Source: Acidobacteriota bacterium
GTDB taxonomy: Bacteria > Actinomycetota > Acidimicrobiia > Spongiisociales > ZC4RG35
Length of the DNA stretch: 48,382 nt
NCBI GenBank assembly: GCA_004356805.1
Contig: SMXW01000074.1
Location: 1 to 48,382, forward strand
Reading direction: 5' to 3'
Under the pieces are notes generated by a model. The model was not told the DNA's origin, did no database searches, and saw only the letters and a list, made by a program, of their open reading frames with translations. Below, in pieces: positions 8,842 through 17,433 of this stretch; the first letter of the stretch is position 1, and each line of letters starts with the position of its first letter. Position numbers and translations under genes: made by a program.

Positions 8842-8847
8842 AGGGTA
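8842..8847 (-). promoter_or_regulatory. -10-like box for ridA (leaderless)
   Basis: On the minus strand TACCCT is followed by 7 nt and the ATG at 8834. The large inverted repeat at 8851-8892 spans the place where the -35 element would lie. Confidence 0.4.
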
Positions 8848-8850
8848 GGA

Positions 8851-8935
8851 GCCTGTGCAGATACGTTCCTCAGACCACCTATCTGCACAGGCATCGTCCC
8901 TGGTCGAGGGACGATCGCGAGTTCCCACTTCTCGC
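8851..8935. promoter_or_regulatory. Three consecutive inverted repeats between divergent ridA and transglycosylase genes
   Basis: Repeat 1: GCCTGTGCAGAT (8851-8862) pairs perfectly with ATCTGCACAGGC (8881-8892), loop 18 nt. Repeat 2 follows with no gap: ATCGTCCC (8893-8900) with GGGACGAT (8908-8915), loop 7. Repeat 3: GCGAG (8917-8921) with CTCGC (8931-8935), loop 9. As DNA, repeat 1 could be an operator over the ridA -35. As RNA on the plus strand, the three hairpins could be a structured leader of the transglycosylase gene starting at 8970. Neither role is proven. Confidence 0.5.
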
Positions 8936-8969
8936 AGTAGTGCCGGTTGGTTACGCTTTTCCCATCCCA

Positions 8970-10124
8970 ATGCGGATCTTTCGTTTCTTCCCCGCTGTCA
9001 TCGCGTTTTCAATGTTCCTGTCCGTCGCCGCCGTGGACGGACCCCTCGCCTACGCCCAAAGCGTCGACGACACTGAGGACGGTGCCGACGACGCCAAGGA
9101 GAAGGCTGATGCCGCCACCGGTCTGGTTGACAGCGCAGTCGCAGAACGTGAGCAGATCGAGAGAGAGCTAACCGAGTCCATCGCCAGAGTGAACGAGCTC
9201 TCGGCTCAACTATCGATTGTCGGAGCGGGCTTGGACCGGACCGCACAGCAACTTGGTTTCGCAGACGTGGAGCTTGCGAGTATCCAAGCCCAGATCGAGG
9301 CACAGGCGGTCGACGCATACATGACGGTGTTGTCGTCACCGACTATTTCGCTGGTCAACTCTGAGTCCGTCGAAAAGGCGATGGTGGCATCGTCTGTTGT
9401 CGAGGACGTCGTCGCCAGCGGTCGGGCGAACGTCGACGAGCTGATAATCAAGCGACGCAGTCTCCAGCAGCTGCAACTGGTCTACCTTGCAGAGCAGGAC
9501 GAATATCAGACACTTCAGGAGGAAGTCGATGCCGAAGTAGAGCATTTAGCCGGGCTATACGACCAGGCCGACGGCGCCGTTGCCACCGCGGTTCGCGGGG
9601 CGCAGATCGCCGACGCCGAATACCGAGAAGCCCTGAGTGCAGTCGACCTTGCTCGCGCTCGGGAAGAGGAGCGGAAGCGACAGGAGGAGAGGTCGACCAC
9701 CACGACAACAAGCCCTCCGGGTACAACGACTCCCACCTCGCCCCCGACCACATCATCTTCCAACACGACAACCACCACCGGTGGTGGTGGCGGAGGCCCG
9801 TGGAACCATCCCCCGTCAGTCGAGCAGTGGCGTTCGCTTGTCCAGCAGTTCTTCCCGGGGAACCGGGTGGAGGAAGCCCTTCGGATCATCGACTGCGAGA
9901 GCAACGGCGACCCCGATGCGTACAACCCCTACTCCGGTGCTTCGGGTCTGTTCCAGTTCCTTCCGAGCACATGGGCATCGACCGCACCCAGGGCCGGATA
10001 TGGCGGGCACAGCGTGTTCGAGCCGGAGGCCAACCTCGCTTCGGCCGCCTGGCTGGCCAACCGATACGAAGAACTCGGCCAGTACTACTGGCGTGCCTGG
10101 GGCTGCAGACGGGTCTTGAGCTGA
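8970..10124 (+). CDS. Secreted coiled-coil protein with C-terminal transglycosylase (lysozyme-like) domain
   Basis: A 384-aa cell-wall enzyme. The start at 8970 gives MRIFRFFPAVIAF and a signal peptide ending near PLAYAQ. Residues of about 30-235 are a long Ala/Glu/Gln-rich coiled coil. A linker of Thr, Pro, Ser and Gly follows (about 242-275). The last 100 residues form an SLT/Rpf-like domain with DCESNGDPDAYN, where Glu310 fits the catalytic acid, and ASGLFQFLPSTW. It probably cleaves peptidoglycan, with the coiled coil tying it to a regulator such as an FtsEX-type complex. That link is inference from architecture, as no such partner is nearby. The in-frame extension to 8562 is antisense to ridA and is rejected. 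Confidence 0.85.
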   Translation: MRIFRFFPAVIAFSMFLSVAAVDGPLAYAQSVDDTEDGADDAKEKADAATGLVDSAVAEREQIERELTESIARVNELSAQLSIVGAGLDRTAQQLGFADVELASIQAQIEAQAVDAYMTVLSSPTISLVNSESVEKAMVASSVVEDVVASGRANVDELIIKRRSLQQLQLVYLAEQDEYQTLQEEVDAEVEHLAGLYDQADGAVATAVRGAQIADAEYREALSAVDLARAREEERKRQEERSTTTTTSPPGTTTPTSPPTTSSSNTTTTTGGGGGGPWNHPPSVEQWRSLVQQFFPGNRVEEALRIIDCESNGDPDAYNPYSGASGLFQFLPSTWASTAPRAGYGGHSVFEPEANLASAAWLANRYEELGQYYWRAWGCRRVLS

Positions 10125-10148
10125 TCAACCCTTAAACTCCCGCCGCTG

Positions 10149-11471
10149 ATGGAGACAGTCGAGCTACACCCGGCAAGGCAGATCGCTCTGATGGCGCTGG
10201 CCCTCATCGTCACCGTCCCAGGTGTCTACCTCAGGTTGAGCGACACCCACGTCGACCCAATCCTCGCCGTGTTTCTCTTCGGAATGGCCATCGTCGGAGC
10301 TGCTTTCATCCTCTCCTGGGCTGCCGAGCTCATCCAGTTGGATGTCGGAGCAGGCCTTGCCCTCGCTTTCCTTGCGCTGATCGCTGTGCTGCCCGAATAC
10401 GCCGTTGATTTTGTCTTCACCGCGAGGGCCGGAACCGAGTATCTGGAAACGGGGCAAGCATCCGATTGGGCGCCACGGGCCCTGGCCAACATGACCGGAG
10501 CGAACCAACTACTGATCGGCCTCGGTTGGCCACTCGTCATCCTCCTCGGCACATGGAGGGTGAAGAAATCAAAGAAAAACCCAGCAGAGGCCGAGGGCGC
10601 CACGACGACCACGGTCTACCTGACCAGACCGCAGTCGGTTGACATCGCCTATCTGGCGATCGCCTCGCTCTACGGGTTGACACTCTTCCTCAAGGACACA
10701 CTCACCCTCTTCGACGCCGCAATACTGATCGGGATCTATGTCGCCTACATGATCCGGCTCTCCGGGGCCTCCGCTTCGGAGCCACACCTCGTCGGCCCGA
10801 GCGCATACATCGGAGCGATGCCGAAGACTCGGAGAAGGGTGCTCAACTACATCGGATTCGTGGTGGCGGCTTTAGTGATCTTCGTGGTGGCAACACCTTT
10901 CGCGGATTCGCTGATCGAGATGGGTCAGGCCGTCGGCGTCAGCGATTTCCTCCTCATCAAGTGGATAGCGCCATTGGCATCCGAGGCGCCCGAACTCCTG
11001 ATCGCCTCGCTCTTTGCATGGCGTCTCGCCGCCCGGACGGGAATAGGTGCGCTGATCTCGTCGAAGGTGAACCAGTGGACTCTTCTGGTCGGAACCCTGC
11101 CCATCGTCTTCGCCATCTTCGCCCGGCAGTTCGTCGGTTTGCCGCTCGAGCGGGTCCAGCAGATCGAATTGTTTGTCACGGCCGCTCAGTCGGTGTTCGC
11201 GGTGGCCATCATCGCCGGCCGATCGGTGAGCAGGAAAGAGGCTTGGGCCATGTTGGCCCTGTTCGTCGCTCAACTCGGTGAGTCCATCCTGGCCGAGATC
11301 GGCGTCATCTCCGCCGCCATCTCCGAGCAGGTCCGCATCGGAGTGGGAGTTGTGTTCCTGCTTGCTGCCCTTTGGGTTCTCCGCAAAGACTTCAAAGTCT
11401 TCGGCCAGGTCCTCCGCGACGGCTTCCGCGCCTCCTGGTCGGAACTCGAATCGGAGTCCGAGAAGGTCTAG
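10149..11471 (+). CDS. CaCA-superfamily cation antiporter (Na+/Ca2+ exchanger type)
   Basis: A 440-aa membrane protein with about ten hydrophobic helices in two halves. The alpha-1 repeat is seen as LALIAVLPEYAVDFVFTARAG, and the inverted alpha-2 repeat as PLASEAPELLIASLFAWR. Their Glu-Pro or Pro-Glu signatures carry the ion-binding acids in this superfamily. A charged loop with KKSKKNPAEAEG separates the halves. It likely exchanges Ca2+ or another cation for H+ or Na+ across the cytoplasmic membrane. The ATG lies 24 nt after the transglycosylase stop, and TAAACT sits 10 nt upstream. The exact ions are unknown. Confidence 0.82.
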   Translation: METVELHPARQIALMALALIVTVPGVYLRLSDTHVDPILAVFLFGMAIVGAAFILSWAAELIQLDVGAGLALAFLALIAVLPEYAVDFVFTARAGTEYLETGQASDWAPRALANMTGANQLLIGLGWPLVILLGTWRVKKSKKNPAEAEGATTTTVYLTRPQSVDIAYLAIASLYGLTLFLKDTLTLFDAAILIGIYVAYMIRLSGASASEPHLVGPSAYIGAMPKTRRRVLNYIGFVVAALVIFVVATPFADSLIEMGQAVGVSDFLLIKWIAPLASEAPELLIASLFAWRLAARTGIGALISSKVNQWTLLVGTLPIVFAIFARQFVGLPLERVQQIELFVTAAQSVFAVAIIAGRSVSRKEAWAMLALFVAQLGESILAEIGVISAAISEQVRIGVGVVFLLAALWVLRKDFKVFGQVLRDGFRASWSELESESEKV

Positions 11472-11609
11472 GCTCTCCAAGCCTCATCTACCGCGATCGA
11501 CATCCTGATCGATTCCGTCCGAGTCTGGCCCAGGAGGCCTGCTGAGTCGCTCTTTGGCGAACCACCTGGTCATATCTGACTTTCAGCCGTACCAGCCGAT
11601 CCCACTCCC

Positions 11610-11636
11610 GGTGGGCACCCCTCCGCGGTGCCCACC
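11610..11636. terminator. Hairpin after the antiporter gene
   Basis: GGTGGGCACC (11610-11619) pairs with GGTGCCCACC (11627-11636) around a 7-nt loop. It has a strong GC stem but no T-run on either side. It could end transcription from the antiporter gene or be an operator for the DUF2461 gene. Confidence 0.45.
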
Positions 11637-11703
11637 AGACAACCCTCTTCCAACCTGTCCCCCGCCTCGCGTAAGTTGGTGAGTGCAGATCGAAAGGACA
11701 ACG

Positions 11704-12399
11704 ATGGTCAAGAGGTACTTCACCAAAGGGGTTTTCGACTTCCTCAACGAGTTGGAGTCGAACAACGAGAGGGCTTGGTGGGAGGACAACAAGGACCGGT
11801 ACATATCCACGATTCGTGAGCCGGCTCTGGAGTTCATCAATGACTTCGACTCCCGGTTGAAAAAAATATCACCACACTTCGCTGCAGACTCCCGCACCGT
11901 CGGGGGTTCTCTGATGAGGCCGTATCGGGACGTCCGGTTCTCCAAGGACAAGACGCCATACAAGACCAACGTGGGCATTCAGTTCCGCCACGAACAAGGC
12001 AAGGACGTCCACGCTCCAGGCTTCTATCTCCACTTGGAGCCGAGAGCGTGCTTCGCCGGCGTAGGACTCTGGACCCCCGAAGCGCCGGTGGCGCGAGCCA
12101 TTCGTCAGTCGATCCACGACGATCCGGCCGAATGGAAGAAAGCCGCCAAGGGAAAGGCTTTTGCCAACACATGGTCGATCGCACCGGACGAGAGCGAGAT
12201 GCTCAAGAGGGTCCCCAAGGAACTCGACGACGGACACCCTTATCCGGATGATCTGCGGATGAAGAGCTTCATTGCCGGGGCCCGGTTGAGCCAGGCTCAA
12301 GTCACTTCCGAGGGGTTCGACGCCGAACTCTCTGCCATGTTCACCAAGGCCTCGGCATTCACCCGCTTTCTCTGCCACGCGGTCGGGATCCCGTTCTAG
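11704..12399 (+). CDS. DUF2461 (TIGR02453-type) protein
   Basis: A 231-aa soluble protein that matches the DUF2461 family by its N-terminus (FTKGVFDFLNELESNNERAWW) and the middle block RPYRDVRFSKDKTPYKTNVG. Members have no established activity. The ATG at 11704 has AAAGGA just upstream, and a -10-like TAAGTT lies at about 11674, so this gene has a real leader with a ribosome binding site, unlike several neighbours. The 3' end, including the stop codon, is partly repeated in tandem just downstream (12405-12429). Confidence 0.85.
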   Translation: MVKRYFTKGVFDFLNELESNNERAWWEDNKDRYISTIREPALEFINDFDSRLKKISPHFAADSRTVGGSLMRPYRDVRFSKDKTPYKTNVGIQFRHEQGKDVHAPGFYLHLEPRACFAGVGLWTPEAPVARAIRQSIHDDPAEWKKAAKGKAFANTWSIAPDESEMLKRVPKELDDGHPYPDDLRMKSFIAGARLSQAQVTSEGFDAELSAMFTKASAFTRFLCHAVGIPF

Positions 12400-12429
12400 G
12401 TGCGACGCGGTCGGGACCCGTTCTAGTGC
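12377..12429 (+). repeat. Imperfect tandem repeat of the DUF2461 stop region
   Basis: A 27-nt unit at 12377-12403 is repeated at 12405-12429 with two single-base gaps. Both contain CCCGTTCTAG, so the stop codon TAG is duplicated. It is a small local duplication, possibly from replication slippage. Confidence 0.7.
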
Positions 12430-12489
12430 AACAAACCGGGTAGAAATCGCCTAGCTTCACCCTGTGCCAACACCACAGGAAAACAAGCG

Positions 12490-12927
12490 GTGCCGATCTA
12501 CGACGGTGTGATCAATCTCGACGACAACCAGATTCCGGTCGTCGTCGGATTCGAGGACGCTTGTCTTCGAATGTCCTCTGGTGGGCGGGAGATCGGCGAG
12601 TGGGCAGAGGGCGAGTACTCGATCGTTCATGACGGCGGCAGCGTTTACACGATCAGGGCGGAGAGCGAAGATCTTCAATTCATCCCCAACAACCCAAGTC
12701 TCTTTGCGGCGGGGCTGAGCGGTGGGATGGCTCATATCCGGGAGGCGGTGGCCGCGCATTCGGAGACAGAAGACCTCTTGTTCGAGAGAGCGGAGAAGCC
12801 CGCTCGACAAGAGAACCGCGAGATAGCACCGCCGCCGAAGCCGTGGACCCGTGTCGCTTTCTACGCCCTGGCCGTTGCCACCTTTGCCCTCGGCTTGTGG
12901 GCTGCGCGGAGCCTGGTGCTCGGCTAG
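12490..12927 (+). CDS. Unknown protein with one C-terminal membrane helix
   Basis: A 145-aa protein of unknown function. The first ~90 residues look like a small beta-rich domain (GVINLDDNQIPVVVGFEDACLRM, EYSIVHDGGSVYTIR). A charged linker with Pro is followed by one hydrophobic helix (about 121-141), so it is probably a tail-anchored membrane protein. The GTG start has AGGAAAA about 7 nt upstream. A -10-like TAGCTT at 12452-12457 would place the transcript start near 12464. Its stop overlaps the convergent next gene by 4 nt. Confidence 0.6.
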   Translation: MPIYDGVINLDDNQIPVVVGFEDACLRMSSGGREIGEWAEGEYSIVHDGGSVYTIRAESEDLQFIPNNPSLFAAGLSGGMAHIREAVAAHSETEDLLFERAEKPARQENREIAPPPKPWTRVAFYALAVATFALGLWAARSLVLG

Positions 12928-13490
12928 GTGGGCAGTTCCATCCACCCCCCGACACGGTCGAGCAGGTACTCCGAGGTCTCGTGAGACTGGTCGAGCACAT
13001 CGCATAACTGCTCACGGCCCATGAGGACATCAACCAGGCTGACAGAGGATTTCCCCTGGAGCATCAACCGGCGCTCAGGAGCGTCCGTGACTGCGGCATA
13101 GGTGTCGATTGCCGATACCTCGGTGGATAACGTCGTTCCCCCGATCCCGGCCAGATCGGTCGCCAGAATCAGTAGATCCGGCGGATTGAGCAGCGGCGGC
13201 ACCGCCCAGTTGAAGTAGAGGTCGAGGTGATATTCGTCCTCGGGTTCCTCGAAGTCGGAGTCCATCTCATCGAGCCGATCGCGTAGCGATAGAACCACTT
13301 TGGGGTCGACGTCGAGTGCCAGGTGCAGATCGATAGGACCACCACACCCGGCTTCGGGGTGGACGTCGACCTCCCATGACTGTCTCAGCGAATAGGTCTC
13401 TACGAAGTGGCGCTCATCATGAACATGGAAGCCATGCTCGGTGGCATGCTCCTTCAGGTCTGTGATGAAGCCGGCGATGTCAACGTTCAT
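12924..13490 (-). CDS. Unknown acidic cytoplasmic protein
   Basis: A 188-aa protein that I do not recognise. The start at 13490 gives MNVDIAGFITDLKEHATEHG. A longer frame to 13598 would overlap the upstream yihY-like gene. The chain is acidic (DEMDSDFEEPEDEYHLD) with no signal peptide or membrane helix. A WEVDVHPEAGCGGPIDLHLAL stretch suggests a mixed alpha/beta fold. It follows the yihY-like gene by 55 nt on the same strand, so they could share a transcript. No motif gives a function. Confidence 0.55.
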   Translation of the reverse strand: MNVDIAGFITDLKEHATEHGFHVHDERHFVETYSLRQSWEVDVHPEAGCGGPIDLHLALDVDPKVVLSLRDRLDEMDSDFEEPEDEYHLDLYFNWAVPPLLNPPDLLILATDLAGIGGTTLSTEVSAIDTYAAVTDAPERRLMLQGKSSVSLVDVLMGREQLCDVLDQSHETSEYLLDRVGGWMELPT

Positions 13491-13545
13491 TGTTCGTGAG
13501 GTTATTAGAGACGAGAGCTTTTGGGAGCCTGTTGGTGACACACCA

Positions 13546-14547
13546 CTAACGACGGTTTCGCCGCCAGCCGACAAACAGACCTCCCAGGAAGGCCACAATC
13601 GCGGTCACCGGTACCGCCTCCGGAGGGTCTGCAACGACCATATCGGGGGCGTGAGTCGTCTCCTTGTCACGCAGGCTTGGTGACTTGATGTCGCCGGCAT
13701 CGAGAAAATCGTTGTAGACCTTGGTGACCTCGGCTCCGAAGAGAAAGACGCCGGCAAGTACATAGATCATCAGAAGAAGCACGAACAAGCCGCCGGCGAC
13801 GGACAACGCCGAGGTCCCGTCCCCCCAAGCGAAATAGAGACCGGTTCCGTAGGCAGCCACCAGGAAAACGACCGCGGTAAAGATCGCTCCCAACCACACC
13901 GCTCGCCAGCGGAGCCTGACGGCCGTCATCGACTGGAACACAACAGCGAACAGGACCGGTAGAACGATGGCCGAGACCAGCGGAGTGAGCAAGGTGATGA
14001 GCCGGTGCACCCAGACGAGGTCATCGGCGAAGACGCCTTCAAAGAATCGCCACAGGAAGTTCAGAAACCAAATGGCGACCAACACAATGCCCAGGCCGAA
14101 AGCCCACAGAAATCCGACACCGCGCTTCCTGACGAAACCCTTGACGCCAGAGGTGTGCTCGTAGGGGACGTGAAAGATGTCGTTCAGGTCGTTCTGGATC
14201 TCATAGAACAGACTCGAAGCAGTCCAGACAAGCAGGATGATTCCGACCAGTGCCGCCGTGTCACCCATGGTCACCGCCGACGACAAGAAGTTCTCCAACG
14301 CCGTGGCCACTTGCTCGCCGGCGATCCGTTCAATTGCCTCGAGGATCTCCTTCTGTGCATCTACCGAACCACCGACCACTGCACCCAGAACGCCCACAGC
14401 AATGATCAGGAGAGGAGCGAGGGCAAAGATGGCCCGATATCCCACCGCCGCAGACATCCGGCTGACCCGATCGACTCCATACTCATGAGCCGAAGCAGAG
14501 AGAATGTCAAAGGCAAAGTGTGCCCCGGATCTGATCTTGGCCACCAT
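13546..14547 (-). CDS. YihY/BrkB-family (UPF0761) membrane protein
   Basis: A 333-aa inner-membrane protein. The family pattern is clear: an N-terminal amphipathic stretch, RMSAAVGYRAIFALAPLLIIAVGV, then VWTASSLFYEIQNDLNDIF, which is the hallmark block, and several further helices. The C-terminal tail carries an extra hydrophobic segment ending GWRRNRR. Family members are often annotated as RNase BN, which is not supported. Their real role is unknown. The ATG at 14547 has TAACCT (14556-14561) 8 nt upstream. It is divergent from ligC with only 35 bp between the starts. Confidence 0.85.
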   Translation of the reverse strand: MVAKIRSGAHFAFDILSASAHEYGVDRVSRMSAAVGYRAIFALAPLLIIAVGVLGAVVGGSVDAQKEILEAIERIAGEQVATALENFLSSAVTMGDTAALVGIILLVWTASSLFYEIQNDLNDIFHVPYEHTSGVKGFVRKRGVGFLWAFGLGIVLVAIWFLNFLWRFFEGVFADDLVWVHRLITLLTPLVSAIVLPVLFAVVFQSMTAVRLRWRAVWLGAIFTAVVFLVAAYGTGLYFAWGDGTSALSVAGGLFVLLLMIYVLAGVFLFGAEVTKVYNDFLDAGDIKSPSLRDKETTHAPDMVVADPPEAVPVTAIVAFLGGLFVGWRRNRR

Positions 14548-14555
14548 CGGAACCC

Positions 14556-14574
14556 AGGTTATCCGGAATACAAT
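14556..14574. promoter_or_regulatory. Divergent -10-like boxes for yihY-like and ligC genes
   Basis: On the minus strand TAACCT (14561-14556) lies 8 nt before the ATG at 14547. On the plus strand TACAAT (14569-14574) lies 8 nt before the GTG at 14583. Both transcripts would be leaderless, and each -35 region would overlap the other promoter. Confidence 0.45.
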
Positions 14575-14582
14575 CCCTTTCC

Positions 14583-15602
14583 GTGAGCCATCCTTTTCCT
14601 GCCCCTCTGCAAACCATGGAGGCAAAGGTTTCGGAGCGCTGGCCGAAAGGGGACTTCGTCTACGAGCCGAAGTGGGACGGTTTCCGGTCCCTCTCCTGGT
14701 CGGAACCAGATCTGAGACTCGACTCGCGCAACCAGCGACCTTTATTGCGTTACTTTCCGGAGCTGCGCTTGGCGCTGGAACAACTGCCGGCGGGCACTGT
14801 CGTGGACGGAGAAATCGTGGTTGTGATCGACGGCGTCACAGACTTCGATTCTCTGCAACAGCGGATCCATCCCGCTGAATCAAGGGTGAACATGCTCTCC
14901 GAAGCGACACCGGCCGAGCTAGTCGCCTTCGACATCCTTGCCGACCGTGGTGAGAGTATGCGGGAGGCACCTTTCTCGGAGCGACGACAACGCCTGGTAT
15001 CCCTCGCCGAGGAGCTGGATCAACCGTGGCATCTCACTCCACAGACCACGAGCGAAGACGTTGCCAAAGTGTGGTTTGACGAGTACGAACCGGCCGGGTG
15101 TGATGGGATCATCGCCAAACGACCGGAACTGGCCTATCAGCATGGCAAGCGGGCGATGATCAAGATCAAACACCGTCGCACCATCGATGTGGTGGTCGGC
15201 GGCTTCCGTGAGCACAAGGACGGTGGGAAGATCGGATCACTGCTTCTCGGGCTGTACAACGACAGCGGCGACTTCCATTTCATCGGGCATTGTTCCGGAT
15301 TTCCCAATGCCGACCGCGTCGAGATCTACAACCGCTTCATGGAGTTGAGGTCCGAGGAAAGCTTCGACGAGGCTGCCCGAGCTCCCGGCGGTCCCAGCCG
15401 TTGGTCGACAGGCAAGGACACTTCGTGGACACCGGTGCAGCCCGGCGTGGTGGTTGAGGTCAGCTACGACCAGCTCGAGGGGGACCGCTTCCGCCATGCC
15501 ACCCGCTTTCACCGTTGGCGTCCCGACAAGGACGCCGCAGCGTGCACTATGGACCAACTGGAGCGCCCACAAGGACCCGGCTTCCGCGACGTCGTCGATT
15601 GA
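14583..15602 (+). CDS. ligC: ATP-dependent DNA ligase, LigC type
   Basis: A 339-aa ATP-dependent ligase. Motif I is EPKWDGFR with the adenylated Lys at residue 30. Further motifs include DSRNQRPLLRYFPEL, VVDGEIVV (motif III region), ELVAFDIL, GIIAKR (motif IV) and KIKHRRTIDVVVGGF (motif V). A C-terminal OB-fold follows. There is no polymerase or nuclease domain, so it is the stand-alone LigC type used in actinobacteria for repair and backup end joining. The start is a GTG. A LigD-type polymerase gene lies 6 kb away on the other strand (21043), but no Ku gene is in the window. Confidence 0.87.
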   Translation: MSHPFPAPLQTMEAKVSERWPKGDFVYEPKWDGFRSLSWSEPDLRLDSRNQRPLLRYFPELRLALEQLPAGTVVDGEIVVVIDGVTDFDSLQQRIHPAESRVNMLSEATPAELVAFDILADRGESMREAPFSERRQRLVSLAEELDQPWHLTPQTTSEDVAKVWFDEYEPAGCDGIIAKRPELAYQHGKRAMIKIKHRRTIDVVVGGFREHKDGGKIGSLLLGLYNDSGDFHFIGHCSGFPNADRVEIYNRFMELRSEESFDEAARAPGGPSRWSTGKDTSWTPVQPGVVVEVSYDQLEGDRFRHATRFHRWRPDKDAAACTMDQLERPQGPGFRDVVD

Positions 15603-15643
15603 CCGGGCCGAGCCCAACGGGAAATCTGCCACACTTCGCGGCA

Positions 15644-16555
15644 ATGGGTCAGAGCAGCATCCTCGAGGTCTCCGACCTGACCCACGACTACGGCGACGTG
15701 GTTGCTCTCGAGGATCTTTCCCTTCAGGTACCTCCAGGAATCACCGGTCTTGTTGGCGCCAACGGGGCCGGCAAGACAACGATGCTCCGATTGATGCTGG
15801 GACTCCTCCATCCCACCTCCGGGTCGATGAGGGTCCTCGGCCACGACCCACAGACGGAGCCGCTTGCTGTACGCGCCCGCGTGGGGTACATGCCCGAAGT
15901 CGACTGCCTTCCTAAGGACCAGACAGCTGCCGACTTTGTCTCCTACGCAGCTCAGCTCGCCGGTATCCCCACTCGCGAGGCCAAACGAAGGTCATCGGAG
16001 ACTCTGTTCCTGGTCGGCCTTGAGGAAGAGAGGTTCCGCTTCCTTGGCGACTTCTCCACCGGTATGCAACAAAGAGTGAAGCTTGCCCAGGCGATCGTTC
16101 ACGATCCGGACCTTCTTCTGTTGGACGAGCCTGCTGCTGGACTCGACCCCGAGGGACGGGTGCAGATGCTCCAGCTGATCAGGAGGCTGGGCGAGTTCGA
16201 TATCAATGTCATCATGAGCTCCCACGTTCTGACAGACATCGAGGAAACCTGTGACTGGGTAGTGATGCTCGACGGAGGCAACCTTCTTCGCTCGGGTCCG
16301 TTGGAGGGCTTCGAGAAGCTGGGAACTGTGCTGGTCGAGGTCCTCGATGAAGCCGAGGCGGTGGCCGCCAGACTCCGAGCCAGAGGGTTTGACACAACCG
16401 TTGAGGGGCATCGGTTCGTCGTCGGACCAGGCGATGCGACACTCGAACAGGCCATCGTCGAAGAGGCAGCTGCCCTCGGCTCAGGTCTGGTTCGCATGGT
16501 GAGAGGCTCCGCTTCGCTCGAGGACCTTTTTCTTCGTCAGGGCGAAGACGCGTGA
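15644..16555 (+). CDS. ABC-2 transporter ATP-binding protein, first of operon
   Basis: A 303-aa ATPase. The start at 15644 (MGQSSILEVSDL) is chosen. The upstream in-frame extension overlaps the ligC 3' end. The Walker A motif GANGAGKTT is at 38-46, the signature is FSTGMQQRVKLAQ, and Walker B is LLLLDEPAAGLDP, followed by MSSHVLTDIEETC. A C-terminal domain of about 80 residues follows. It heads a four-gene unit (15644-19075) in which each gene overlaps the next by 1-4 nt, giving two ATPases and two permeases that probably form one or two exporters. No substrate clue is present. Confidence 0.87.
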   Translation: MGQSSILEVSDLTHDYGDVVALEDLSLQVPPGITGLVGANGAGKTTMLRLMLGLLHPTSGSMRVLGHDPQTEPLAVRARVGYMPEVDCLPKDQTAADFVSYAAQLAGIPTREAKRRSSETLFLVGLEEERFRFLGDFSTGMQQRVKLAQAIVHDPDLLLLDEPAAGLDPEGRVQMLQLIRRLGEFDINVIMSSHVLTDIEETCDWVVMLDGGNLLRSGPLEGFEKLGTVLVEVLDEAEAVAARLRARGFDTTVEGHRFVVGPGDATLEQAIVEEAAALGSGLVRMVRGSASLEDLFLRQGEDA

Positions 16556-17433
16556 CAGACCAGGTCATCTTCGATCGTGGATACCGCACCTACGACGGGC
16601 CCCGCACCGGTCGGTGGGGAGCAAAATCGGCTGTTTACAAGGACGGGATCCGGCGGATACTCGGCCTGCGCCGCAAGGCAATGCTCAAGATCATCCCTTG
16701 GGGTCTGCTTTCCGTCGCCCTTATCGCTGCCGCCGTTTTCGTAGGCATCCACTGGGCCATCGGGAACATCGAGGAGAGTCTTCGGGAGGGTATTCCGACC
16801 TACGGCGGCCTGTTCGATTTCTACTCGGCCATATCCCTGCTGTTCATGACCCTGGCGGGCCCACTTCTGCTCATACCCGACCGCAGCAGAGGCGTTCTGT
16901 CTGTCTATTTCTCCCGACCCCTCACGGTTGACGGATACCTCGTCTCCAAGGTGGGGGCATTTGTGACGGTGGTCGCGGCGATCTACATAGTCCCTCAGGT
17001 AGTGCTCCACATCGGCCTCGCTCTCATCGCCAGTGAGGGCTTCCTCCCATATATGGGGGAAACACTTGATGTCTTGTGGAAGGTTCCGATGGTGACGCTG
17101 GCGTTTGTTGTGCTCAACGGCGCCATCGTCTTCATTCTTTCGGCCCTGATAGACAGAACCGGAATCGCAGCCGCAGCCTTCTTCGGACTGCTGATCGCCG
17201 GAGGACCCATAGCAGCCAGAGTGGCTGAGGCCCCTTTCCAGGGAGCGCGCTGGGCATCGCTGTTGGCTTTTGATCAGCACCCTCGAATAATCCGCGATGC
17301 TCTGTTCGAGGACACGATCGACTACCCGGCCGAACTAGCAGGTTTCGGAGTCTGGACGTCACTCGCGGTGGTCGTCGTGGTCGTAGTGGCAGCCGTCGTC
17401 ATAGTTCGCCGGCGATATCGCAAGCTGGCATGA
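16552..17433 (+). CDS. ABC-2 type permease
   Basis: A 293-aa membrane protein starting at the GTG of a GTGA overlap. The N-terminal cytoplasmic part (IFDRGYRTYDGPRTGRWG) is typical of a group of ABC-2 permeases found beside such ATPases. About six hydrophobic segments follow. The conserved LLIPDRSRGVLSVYFSRPL loop marks the ABC-2 fold. It ends in an Arg-rich tail (VRRRYRKLA). Translation is coupled to both neighbours. Confidence 0.82.
   Translation: MTDQVIFDRGYRTYDGPRTGRWGAKSAVYKDGIRRILGLRRKAMLKIIPWGLLSVALIAAAVFVGIHWAIGNIEESLREGIPTYGGLFDFYSAISLLFMTLAGPLLLIPDRSRGVLSVYFSRPLTVDGYLVSKVGAFVTVVAAIYIVPQVVLHIGLALIASEGFLPYMGETLDVLWKVPMVTLAFVVLNGAIVFILSALIDRTGIAAAAFFGLLIAGGPIAARVAEAPFQGARWASLLAFDQHPRIIRDALFEDTIDYPAELAGFGVWTSLAVVVVVVVAAVVIVRRRYRKLA

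Noticed and set aside
8851-8935. c-di-AMP (ydaO-type) riboswitch upstream of the transglycosylase
   Set aside because: Such switches precede cell-wall hydrolase genes in actinobacteria, but I cannot find the conserved core bases here. Kept only as an unnamed structured region.
8562-8969. N-terminal extension of the transglycosylase ORF
   Set aside because: It is antisense to ridA and runs through the inverted repeats. The signal peptide begins cleanly at the ATG at 8970.
12464-12511. 15-codon leader ORF overlapping the start of the 145-aa gene
   Set aside because: A GTG follows a -10-like box by 6 nt, but the same box also fits a short leader with a ribosome binding site for the GTG at 12490. 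There is no repeat of regulatory codons.
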